The position numbers and the translations under genes are program-made. Below the pieces are notes generated by a model, which searched no databases, was not told the origin of the DNA, and saw only the letters and a program-made list of their open reading frames with translations. From Xenococcus sp. MO_188.B8 (GTDB lineage: Bacteria > Cyanobacteriota > Cyanobacteriia > Cyanobacteriales > Xenococcaceae), in NCBI GenBank assembly GCA_030065615.1, contig JASJDR010000034.1, positions 1 to 51,621 of the forward strand: a DNA stretch of 51,621 nucleotides. The letters are read 5' to 3'. How positions within the stretch are numbered: the stretch's first letter is position 1; every line of letters begins with the position of its first letter. Positions 8,920 to 16,550 of the stretch are shown here, in pieces.

Positions 8920-10148
8920 TGATCCTGAAGGGCTCTGGTAATTGCTTGTTGGTAAATCTCCCGCCAAGATATATTGTTTTGTCTTGCTAAATTGGCGCAG
9001 TCTTCATATTCAGGTTGAATATTAATAATTTGGCGATCTTCTCCTGTTCCCCAACTAGCAATTTTGACTTTTACCTCACCGTATTGAGTGGTAACTGATT
9101 CCATTTGCCGATCTAAAATACTTCTTAGTTGAGTTCGATGACGAATCCCTAAAGTAGTAGTTTCGCGGAAAATAATCTCTTGACAAATTTCTACTTGTTC
9201 AGGGAAACAAATTACTGTTAAGAGGATACCCGATCGCGACTTTTTCATGCCAACCGATTGAGTAAAAACATCCAAAGCACCCACGGATAATAATTGTTCT
9301 AAAGTATAAGCAATAGCTTGAGGATTTAGATCATCAATCTGAGTCTCCAACACCACAACAGTCTCCTGCTTAAACTTACTCTCTCTTGTCTCCTTTTCTT
9401 CCCCTCTTCCAATCCACAAGCGCAATATATTCGGGATCTCTAACTCTCTAGTTCCCGCACCCAAACCAATCTTTTCAATAGTCATCGCAGGAGGAGAGCC
9501 AAAACTCTTGGCTAAAGTAGTCGCGATCGCTGCCCCTGTGGGAGTAACTAACTCTTTGTTGATACCATTACTGTAGGTTGGCACTCCCCGTAATTCCCAA
9601 AGTTTGAGAGTTGCTGGAACAGGAACGGGTAAAATACCATGAGCAGCTTTGATGGTACCGCCACCCGTAGGCATGGCAGAACAATATAATTCCGCAATAT
9701 CTAGCCAATCTAAACCTAAGCACGTCCCCACAATATCGATAATGGCATCTGTGGCACCTACTTCATGAAAATGCACTTTTTCGGGCGGAATGCCATGTAC
9801 TGCGCCTTCTGCTACGGCTAATTGATTAAATACTTGTAAACTCCAATCTTTAGCCCTAGGAGGCAGACTAGCACCATTAATAATACTGGTAATTTCTGGT
9901 AAATGCCTTGCGGGAGGATGATGTTCACCTTCAGAATGAGATTTGTGAAGTAATTTAACTCGAACTTTTGTTGCTAATTGATTACAACGATGAACTTGCT
10001 CCCGTTCTAACTGATATTCTTGTTCTATACCCAAACTAGCAAGATGATCTTGGAGGTATTCCCAAGGTATGCCAACATCAACTAAGGCACCTAAGAACAT
10101 ATCCCCAGCAATTCCCGTCGGACATTCTAAATAAGCAACTTTAATCAT
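8901..10148 (-). CDS. larC: Nickel insertion protein LarC
   Basis: LarC inserts nickel into the pyridinium-bisthiocarboxylate mononucleotide to make the nickel-pincer cofactor first found in lactate racemase. The N-terminus AYLECPTGIAGDMFLGALVD is diagnostic. A His-rich linker follows at about residues 70-85 (HKSHSEGEHHPPARH), as in the family. Further conserved parts are EKVHFHEVGATDAIIDIVG and the C-terminal LETQIDDLNPQ segment. The gene is one continuous frame of 415 aa, unlike Lactobacillus, where two halves are joined by a programmed frameshift. No larA, larB or larE lies in this window. The C-terminal end is built from a heptamer repeat. Confidence 0.93.
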   Translation of the reverse strand: MIKVAYLECPTGIAGDMFLGALVDVGIPWEYLQDHLASLGIEQEYQLEREQVHRCNQLATKVRVKLLHKSHSEGEHHPPARHLPEITSIINGASLPPRAKDWSLQVFNQLAVAEGAVHGIPPEKVHFHEVGATDAIIDIVGTCLGLDWLDIAELYCSAMPTGGGTIKAAHGILPVPVPATLKLWELRGVPTYSNGINKELVTPTGAAIATTLAKSFGSPPAMTIEKIGLGAGTRELEIPNILRLWIGRGEEKETRESKFKQETVVVLETQIDDLNPQAIAYTLEQLLSVGALDVFTQSVGMKKSRSGILLTVICFPEQVEICQEIIFRETTTLGIRHRTQLRSILDRQMESVTTQYGEVKVKIASWGTGEDRQIINIQPEYEDCANLARQNNISWREIYQQAITRALQDQVISNK

Positions 10149-10184
10149 TTTGTTAATTGTTCATGGTTTACCCTCGAATGGGGG

Positions 10185-10232
10185 CTAATTGCTAATAACT
10201 TATAACTGATAACTTATAACTGATAACTAAAA
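10185..10232. repeat. Short heptamer repeats (ATAACTT/ATAACTG) in a divergent promoter region
   Basis: Alternating ATAACTT and ATAACTG units fill most of the 85-bp space between larC and the divergent YrdC-like gene, right up to the ATG at 10234. This is an STRR-type repeat. Confidence 0.65.
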
Positions 10233-10233
10233 A

Positions 10234-10890
10234 ATGGCTAAATTATACGAACTTCATCCTGAAAATCCCCAAAGAAGAAGCATTGAACAAATCACCTCGG
10301 CATTGCAAGGTGGTGCGGTAATGCTTTATCCAACAGATACAGTTTACGCGATCGGCTGCGATCTGAGTAATAAATCTGCAGTACAAAAAGTTAGGAGAAT
10401 TAAACAACTATCTAATGATAAACCTCTAACCTTTCTCTGTTCTTCTCTCTCCAATATTGCTCAATATGCTCAAGTCAGCGATCGGGCTTATCGTATCATG
10501 AAACATTTGATTCCAGGGCCTTATACTTTTTTACTTCCTGCTACCAAACTAGTTCCCAAGTTGGTAATGAGTCCCAAACGTAAGACTACAGGGATTCGGG
10601 TTCCCGATCACCTGATTTGTCAAGAATTATTACAAGCTTTGGGTAATCCAATTGTTTCTAGTTCGGCTCATTTACCAGACGAAGAAGGTGATTTTCCAAC
10701 TATTGGCTTAGAAAAAGCTAGATTATTTGATGATTTAGAAAATTTAGTTGATATCATCATTGATAATAGTACAGAACCTGGTTTTGATGTTTCGACAATT
10801 CTCGACTTTACCACGGAAGACCCTCAAGTAGTTCGTCAAGGAAAAGGGTGGCAAGAAGTAGAAAATTGGTTAACCCTTGTTAGCTCATAA
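10234..10890 (+). CDS. YrdC/Sua5 domain protein, YciO type
   Basis: The 218-aa protein is a YrdC/Sua5-fold, nucleotide- and RNA-binding protein. The signature VMLYPTDTVYAIGCD and the KPLTFLC strand are present, as is SSSAHLP near the end of the fold. The opening ELHPENPQRRSI resembles the YciO subfamily (HPDNPQ) more than TsaC. TsaC and Sua5 make threonylcarbamoyl-AMP for tRNA t6A. YciO is a related protein whose activity has been debated, so I leave the exact reaction open. It is transcribed divergently from larC. Confidence 0.85.
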   Translation: MAKLYELHPENPQRRSIEQITSALQGGAVMLYPTDTVYAIGCDLSNKSAVQKVRRIKQLSNDKPLTFLCSSLSNIAQYAQVSDRAYRIMKHLIPGPYTFLLPATKLVPKLVMSPKRKTTGIRVPDHLICQELLQALGNPIVSSSAHLPDEEGDFPTIGLEKARLFDDLENLVDIIIDNSTEPGFDVSTILDFTTEDPQVVRQGKGWQEVENWLTLVSS

Positions 10891-11052
10891 TTATTTAAGT
10901 AGCGGGGTGAAATTAAATAGAAAAGTGAGTAAAGGGAATAGGCAATATAGCATAGAGAACAAAGGCTTATAGTTTTCTATCTTTATCTACTTAGTTTGAC
11001 TAGTATCGTTTTGTAACTACAAATAGGGAATATTAAGAGGAAGGAACAAGGA

Positions 11053-11763
11053 ATGAGAAAACTTTTTTTTCTTCTTCCTTTTCTTTTCCCGTTAATAAAT
11101 AATAAATTATTACTAATGAATGTTATATTGCCTATAACTGCTATTTTTATTTTTGTATTAATACTATTTTTTTTGTCCCAGATAGTCGTTAAAATTATTT
11201 GGAAGTATAAGAGAAAGTTTAAGTCTACTAAAACCCTAGAGACTTTGATGACCGCGATCGCCTTATCGGTTTGGTTTATTATTCTAATGCTTGCTATTTT
11301 TTCGGCGACAAATATCTTGGTCAACTCAAAAGTTTATTCTTCTAGCAATTCAGCAACCGTTAAGAATACAGAGAATATTTTTGATCTAGCAGATTGTCAG
11401 AAATTAATTAATGCAATTTATATTGGGGAAAGTCAAATTTATGACTTAGAAAATCATCATTATCTAGAAAAAGTTGCTACGCCAAAGACTATCAAGTCAG
11501 ATTATAACAAAGGTGCCGAAAAACTAAGGTTAATTGCCGAACAATATTTAAAATTAGATTTAAATTCAGAATCAGAATCTTATAGTCAAATAATAGCTAA
11601 TAAGTTACAAGAAAAAGCTCAATTATTTGAACAAAGAATGGAATTTACCTCAGATACTAATAATAAACAAGAAGTTAATCAATTGTTGAACAAGATGGAT
11701 ATAGTAACTCAGGAGAGATTAAAAGCGATCGAGTTTGTGGAAAATCAATGCAACCCCAAATAA
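11053..11763 (+). CDS. Hypothetical protein with two N-terminal membrane segments
   Basis: The 236-aa protein is not one I recognise. Residues about 22-45 (VILPITAIFIFVLILFFLSQ) and 68-90 (IALSVWFIILMLAIFSA) are membrane spans separated by a basic loop (KYKRKFKSTK). The remaining 140 residues are polar and helical, probably outside the cytoplasm. A start at the internal ATG 11116 (MNVILPIT) would remove an extra hydrophobic leader and is equally possible. A Cys at the start (ADCQ) and another near the end (ENQC) of the soluble part could form a disulfide. Cyanobacterial proteins of this layout are common and uncharacterised. Confidence 0.6.
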   Translation: MRKLFFLLPFLFPLINNKLLLMNVILPITAIFIFVLILFFLSQIVVKIIWKYKRKFKSTKTLETLMTAIALSVWFIILMLAIFSATNILVNSKVYSSSNSATVKNTENIFDLADCQKLINAIYIGESQIYDLENHHYLEKVATPKTIKSDYNKGAEKLRLIAEQYLKLDLNSESESYSQIIANKLQEKAQLFEQRMEFTSDTNNKQEVNQLLNKMDIVTQERLKAIEFVENQCNPK

Positions 11764-11962
11764 TTGATAATTGTTAAAGAACATTGCTTGAAAGTCCCAG
11801 TAATTCTAAGTTTTTGCTTCGCAAGTCACCCATAATATCTTTACAAGTTTGAGTAATTTGAATGGCCCTAAAAGAGTATGATTACTTAGTGCATTCTTTT
11901 GCTCAAGTGCCCATATATAAAAATGCAATCTTAATTTTCATTCTAAGCAATCAACATTAACT

Positions 11963-12766
11963 ATGGATAACGCAAATCTAAATCAAACAATTGTGGGCAC
12001 TGATAATGATGACACTCTACAGGGAGGCGCGGGTAAAGATACCATTACTGGTAACCGTGGTAACGACCTCAAAATTGGTGATATAGGAGATGATCTTTTT
12101 ATTTGGAATAATGGTGACGGTAGTGACATCATGGAGGGCGATGCTGGTTATGATGTTACCCAAGTCAATGGTGCAATCGACCAAGGTGATAACTTTGAGT
12201 TAAGAGATAATTGGGGGCGTGCTGAATTTGAAAGACTCAATTTAGGTAATTTTGTCTTAGACGTAGATAATGTTGAAAGATTTGAAATTAATGGTGGTGG
12301 TGGTGACGACACCCTGACAGTTAAAGATTTAACGGGTACTGATGTTCAAGAAGTCTGGTTTAATGGTGGCGATGGCAATGACGTTCTTGATGCTAGTCAG
12401 ACTTATGTTAATGTCACAGCCTATGGTGAATATGGCAACGACTACTTGATGGGAGGTTATGGAAATGATTATCTCGATGGAGGTTACGACAACGATACTC
12501 TAGCTGGTGGTGCTGGTGCTGATGTTTTCTTTGTTGGTTCAAGTGGTATCGATACCATTGTTGACTTTAATTTCTCAGAAGGAGATAAAATTCAAATCTC
12601 AAGTCAGGAATGGGGCATTTCTTCCTACGAGCAACTAGGTTACAACTCCGATGATAAGAGTTTGTACTTAGGGGATCATCAATTAGTAAGTTTCCATGAT
12701 CCTATAAGTAATTATGATCCTGGATTAGAAGCATATGATGTTCAAGATTATGTTGAGCTAGTTTAA
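11963..12766 (+). CDS. RTX-type calcium-binding repeat protein
   Basis: The 267-aa acidic protein carries glycine/aspartate nonapeptides of the RTX (haemolysin-type) family. There is one group near the N-terminus (GTDNDDTLQGGAGKDTITGN) and another at about 150-190 (YGNDYLMGGYGNDYLDGG), followed by a C-terminal part with VDFNFSEGDKIQI, typical of RTX tails. Such proteins bind calcium outside the cell and leave through type I secretion by a C-terminal signal, so the absence of an N-terminal signal peptide is expected. No enzymatic domain or dedicated secretion genes are seen nearby. Confidence 0.85.
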   Translation: MDNANLNQTIVGTDNDDTLQGGAGKDTITGNRGNDLKIGDIGDDLFIWNNGDGSDIMEGDAGYDVTQVNGAIDQGDNFELRDNWGRAEFERLNLGNFVLDVDNVERFEINGGGGDDTLTVKDLTGTDVQEVWFNGGDGNDVLDASQTYVNVTAYGEYGNDYLMGGYGNDYLDGGYDNDTLAGGAGADVFFVGSSGIDTIVDFNFSEGDKIQISSQEWGISSYEQLGYNSDDKSLYLGDHQLVSFHDPISNYDPGLEAYDVQDYVELV

Positions 12767-12886
12767 CGCTACTACATGGAAATCAAAAGTCTTTTCGGGC
12801 AAAGATTTCAAGTAGGGGTTTAGCATTGCCAAATCCCGATCCAAATTGTATGGTCATTCCCAAGAGAAACCGCATGTATTCAATGG

Positions 12887-12914
12887 GTAGGGGCGCAAGA
12901 TTTTTCGCCCCTAC
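12887..12914. repeat. Palindromic interspersed repeat (GTAGGGGCG..CGCCCCTAC)
   Basis: Nine-base inverted arms GTAGGGGCG and CGCCCCTAC enclose a 10-base loop. This is the intergenic sibling of the palindrome found inside metH at 1398-1425. It lies between the 3' ends of two convergent genes and could form a hairpin in either transcript. Confidence 0.7.
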
Positions 12915-13060
12915 AAATTATAATTTTTAGCCTATTTCTCAATTTTATAAGTTTATCAGAATCCTCTAGAAATTAATTGGAATGACTAACTATTTATTCA
13001 GTATTTTGTCACTAGGGGAATTTCCAAGCTAGAGACAGAAACTAGACTCAGACCGATTTA

Positions 13061-14854
13061 CTAGAAGCTGTTATCTGCAAGAGCAAGAATTTCAATCGTT
13101 TCCATCACATCACCGGTAAATTTTTGCAGGGTTCCTGACTCGGCGTCGAATTTAGCTACCCAGGCATCCGCAGAACCAGCATTCATGTCTCCTAGAGAGC
13201 CCTCAGTCCATCCTGTCACGTAGAGATTTCCGGAAATGTCAGTAGTAACATTTCCAGCGTAGTCAAAATTGGGGGTGCCAAATTGTTCAATCCACAGTTG
13301 TTTGCCATCGCTATCGTATTTGGCTGCCCAGGCATCATAAGACCCAGCATTCTCTCCTCCCAACTTGCCATCGGTATATCCCGTCAGGAAAATATCGTCA
13401 TTTGAGTCCACCTTGATGCCGCCCAAAAAGGTGCCGGTGCCATCGTCCTCTTTAGTGCCCAATTGTTTAATCCACAATTGATTACCATTGCTGTCGTACT
13501 TCGCCACCCAGACATCATAAGACCCAGCATTCTCTCCCCCCAAGTCGCCCAGAGTCCAACCTGTAATATAGAGATTGTCTTTACTATCAATGTCCATTCC
13601 CCAAGGAAATTCATAATCTTCAGTCCCAAACTGTTCTGTCCATACTGGGTTGCCCTCGCTATCGAGCTTGGCTAGCCAGACATCATAAAGCCCAGCATTC
13701 TCTCCCCCAAAGTTCCCTACAGTCCACCCTGTAGCGTAGACGCTATTATCGTTACCAACGGCAACGCCGTAAGCTTCGTTCAAGCTGCTAGCCCCAAACT
13801 CGCGAAACCACAACTGGTTGCCATCATTGTCATACTTAGTTACCCAGGAATCAAGTGTCTGTCCCAATAGTGATTGTTCGTCGTCTGACACTGGCTTGCC
13901 AGAATGTCCTGATAAGTAGATATTGCCATCCCCATCGACATCAATGCTATAGGAGATATCGACCAACTGAGTCCCAAACTGTTCAAGCCACACTTGATTG
14001 CCTTCACTATCGAGCTTAGCTAGCCAGACATCAAGAGAGCCCGCATTGGAACCTCCCAAATCGCCTAGGGTCACTCCCACCAAATAGGAGTTTCCATGGT
14101 TGTCAGTGGCCAGCCTAGTGCTAGAATCTGACCTGGAAGAGCCAAACTCTTGACTCCACAATTGATTACCATCGCTATCATATTTAAGCGCCCAGGCATT
14201 GCCTCTGCTTGCTCCCGCTACATAGAGATTGCTCAAGGGATCAGTTGCCAGACCAGTAAATCCGTCCGGTCCGGCAGTACCCAATTGTTGGATATTCTCT
14301 AAAACTGGGCCTTCTGGTGGGGTGTTACCCACGAACTCGAAGGAGTTCCTCTCTAGACTTAAATCAGAAACCAAAGGCAAAAAGGCGATTAGATCTAGTG
14401 TAGTTCCCTGCTGCCAAAATATCCCTGTTCCCAATGGGGAGGTTACCAGTTGGTAGTCTTTGGGGGTGCCATGTAGCTGAATGATATCCTGGCTGGGGTT
14501 GAAATCAGCAATTAAAGCAAATTGGTTTAACCCAAAGATGAGTGGTATATCGCTGACGTAATAGGGCTGTTGCCAATCGCCCAAAACAAACCTGTCTTGC
14601 CAATTACGAAGGATGCGACCCTCTTCAGGCAACAATATCTGTTCAACTTCAACAAGGTCACCGATAAGAATATCAAATTGCAGTAGATTATCAGCACTAG
14701 GATCAAAACTTAAAAAAGTATCGTTGCCATCACGTCCCCAATAGATTGTATTTTCCTGATTCGAGGGGAAAACGTCGCTGCCGGGCGAACCAAAAAATAG
14801 AAAAGGGCCAATCCCGAGGGAGTTGCCAAAGGGTCCAAAAGTAAATTCGTTCAT
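13061..14854 (-). CDS. SBBP-repeat beta-propeller protein
   Basis: The 597-aa protein has at least seven repeats of about 50 residues with the pattern 'YDSDGNQLWIEQFGT ... VDSNDNIYLTGYT.G.LGG.NAGS.D.W.AK', which is the SBBP (beta-propeller) repeat. The repeats start near residue 185 and run to about 580. The first 180 residues include GSPGSDVF and GRDGNDTFLSFDPSADN, which resemble RTX-type calcium-binding turns. No signal peptide is obvious, so type I export is possible as for its convergent RTX neighbour. It is probably an extracellular or surface structural protein; no catalytic motif is visible. Confidence 0.85.
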   Translation of the reverse strand: MNEFTFGPFGNSLGIGPFLFFGSPGSDVFPSNQENTIYWGRDGNDTFLSFDPSADNLLQFDILIGDLVEVEQILLPEEGRILRNWQDRFVLGDWQQPYYVSDIPLIFGLNQFALIADFNPSQDIIQLHGTPKDYQLVTSPLGTGIFWQQGTTLDLIAFLPLVSDLSLERNSFEFVGNTPPEGPVLENIQQLGTAGPDGFTGLATDPLSNLYVAGASRGNAWALKYDSDGNQLWSQEFGSSRSDSSTRLATDNHGNSYLVGVTLGDLGGSNAGSLDVWLAKLDSEGNQVWLEQFGTQLVDISYSIDVDGDGNIYLSGHSGKPVSDDEQSLLGQTLDSWVTKYDNDGNQLWFREFGASSLNEAYGVAVGNDNSVYATGWTVGNFGGENAGLYDVWLAKLDSEGNPVWTEQFGTEDYEFPWGMDIDSKDNLYITGWTLGDLGGENAGSYDVWVAKYDSNGNQLWIKQLGTKEDDGTGTFLGGIKVDSNDDIFLTGYTDGKLGGENAGSYDAWAAKYDSDGKQLWIEQFGTPNFDYAGNVTTDISGNLYVTGWTEGSLGDMNAGSADAWVAKFDAESGTLQKFTGDVMETIEILALADNSF

Positions 14855-15416
14855 TAAGAATTCTTGACAATAACTTGAGAATGAAGTCCAAGCTGCAGTA
14901 TCAGAGCTGCTTAAATTATGAAAAATTGCGTTGGCGACGCAGGAGCAAACTTATCGCCTAAACCGATAAGCGATCAGACGAAACCTAGTACTGCATGGTC
15001 TTGCAAAGCAAGGCGCTACGAGGTCTGTGTACACGAAGTGCGTCGAAGACTAGCAGATCTCTTCGAGATCGGATTATCGACAAAAACAACAACAATAAGG
15101 AACTAAAAATCATGACTGAATAAATATAGACTGAAGAAAAAACTCCAGTTTCTAATCTGGACAGAGCATAAGCGATCAACAAAAGTCCTTTGCCCGAACG
15201 AGATTTAGTATTAAATGGCTGAATTTTTCTAAATCTCTCTAAAGTAGATTATTGGGGTCAACTTTATCTGTATATGCAAAAGCGATGATTTGAATTTGAA
15301 ATTGCTGAGAAATCACCTAAGTATAATTTTAAAATTTACAAGTAGTTTATTAAGTTCTGAATTTATTGTTTTTATTGTAGTTTACTGCGTGCAACACAAA
15401 TTACTTAAAATAGTGA
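14855..15416. other. Intergenic region with small hairpin-rich repeat block
   Basis: In the 562-bp gap, the part from about 14930 to 15080 has higher GC content and several small palindromes, for example CTTATCG..CGATAAG near 14952-14972 and GATCTC..GAGATC near 15054-15070. It looks like a degenerate interspersed repeat cluster. The open frames across it show no protein-like composition. The rest is AT-rich with no feature seen. Confidence 0.5.
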
Positions 15417-15923
15417 CTAAGCTGTTAGGAAATAGCTCATAATTGATTTAAAATCTTGCAATAAAATATCTGTATTTTCTGAAGTAAAAATTGGAACATG
15501 AACAAAAATACAAGGTACTTTGAAATCAGAAAGTTGAATGTGTTTTAAGACATTAAAATATAAGCTTTCACAGACAAACTTTCCCGCATCATGACTAATA
15601 GAAGTATAAGCTAAATTAGCAACCAAATCTTCTAAATCTACAGTAGTATACAAGCATTTCTCGCCATCTTTAGCACAATATTCTATCGTTAACTCTTGTC
15701 TTGATTCTGCCATGCCACAGCAAATAATTCCTTGTGGTTGAATCTTATTGATAGCCGCGATCGCTTTTTGACTAGCGATTTCTCGATCCACTGGAAGTTG
15801 ACGTAAAAAATGACCAGAAGCCGAGAAATTTTCTTGCTTCTGGATCATAGCTAAAAGCTCATCCGATGAATTAGATTTTTGATGAGGTAACCACGTTTGA
15901 AACGAGGTAAATAATAATTTCAT
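15417..15923 (-). CDS. Peptidase C15 (pyroglutamyl peptidase I-like) protein
   Basis: The 168-aa protein has the layout of pyroglutamyl peptidase I, a cytoplasmic cysteine peptidase that removes N-terminal pyroglutamate. It has the N-terminal strand KLLFTSFQTW, the conserved CCGMAESR turn, catalytic-type Glu81 after it (ELTIEYCA), Cys118 in DAGKFVCES and His142 in FVHVP. It is shorter than classical family members (about 200-215 aa), lacking part of the middle, but all three catalytic positions are kept. It is transcribed with the thioredoxin-like gene 26 bp upstream. Confidence 0.8.
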   Translation of the reverse strand: MKLLFTSFQTWLPHQKSNSSDELLAMIQKQENFSASGHFLRQLPVDREIASQKAIAAINKIQPQGIICCGMAESRQELTIEYCAKDGEKCLYTTVDLEDLVANLAYTSISHDAGKFVCESLYFNVLKHIQLSDFKVPCIFVHVPIFTSENTDILLQDFKSIMSYFLTA

Positions 15924-15949
15924 TACCGTAAACAGCCAACAATTATTAA

Positions 15950-16420
15950 TTAACTAACTAATTGCTTAAAAAAACTTTCCATTATTGACTGAGGAACTTT
16001 CCCGACTACAGTATCAAGAGTTTCTTGCGACTCATCTAAGAAAGTATATTGAGGAATCCCAGTAACTCGATATTGTTGAACTAATTGATCCCATTGAGGA
16101 TCATCAATATCTAACATTACTAAGTTTACGCGATCGCCATACTTTTCTTCTAATTTTTGAATTGTCCCAGACATTCCCTGACAAGTAGTACACCAATCAG
16201 CATAGAATTCTAGGAGGGTTGGTTTGCCATTTGCGATCGCAGTTGGGTAAGGAACCGAATCTTCAACTAAGGCTTTGAGCGTGATTAATCCTGATATCGG
16301 AGATTGACCAAAAGCCAAAGCAGGACTGGCAAAAGAGATATTAAAAGTTAAGATGATCGCAATCAGCATAAGCTGCCACTGCGTGATCTTTGTCAAATAA
16401 GAAATACTTTTTTTAATCAT
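15950..16420 (-). CDS. Exported thioredoxin-like protein (TxlA/HCF164-like)
   Basis: The 156-aa protein has a hydrophobic N-terminus (about 15-34) and a probable signal cleavage site after SPALA, near residue 36. The thioredoxin domain follows, with active site WCTTC (Cys77, Cys80) and the cis-Pro motif TGIPQYTFLD. Cyanobacterial TxlA and plant HCF164 are membrane-tethered thioredoxins facing the lumen or periplasm, which act in cytochrome assembly and disulfide transfer. The sequence fits that group, with the N-terminal segment acting as either signal or anchor. It lies just upstream of the C15 peptidase gene on the same strand. Confidence 0.85.
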   Translation of the reverse strand: MIKKSISYLTKITQWQLMLIAIILTFNISFASPALAFGQSPISGLITLKALVEDSVPYPTAIANGKPTLLEFYADWCTTCQGMSGTIQKLEEKYGDRVNLVMLDIDDPQWDQLVQQYRVTGIPQYTFLDESQETLDTVVGKVPQSIMESFFKQLVS

Positions 16421-16550
16421 TTTTATTGGAGATATTAGGCTAAAAGATCAGAAATTTTAGCATCATCAAAAATTAATATTATGGTAGCGATATCTTAACC
16501 CCAGAGTAAAAACCAATATCTGCAAGTACAGATTCTTGAGTAGATTTGTT

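Noticed and set aside
13463-13675. Small plus-strand frame within the SBBP gene
   Set aside because: It is antisense to well-conserved propeller repeats.
14918-15182. Two overlapping small frames after the SBBP gene
   Set aside because: They lie over a cluster of hairpins, overlap on opposite strands and show no recognisable family.
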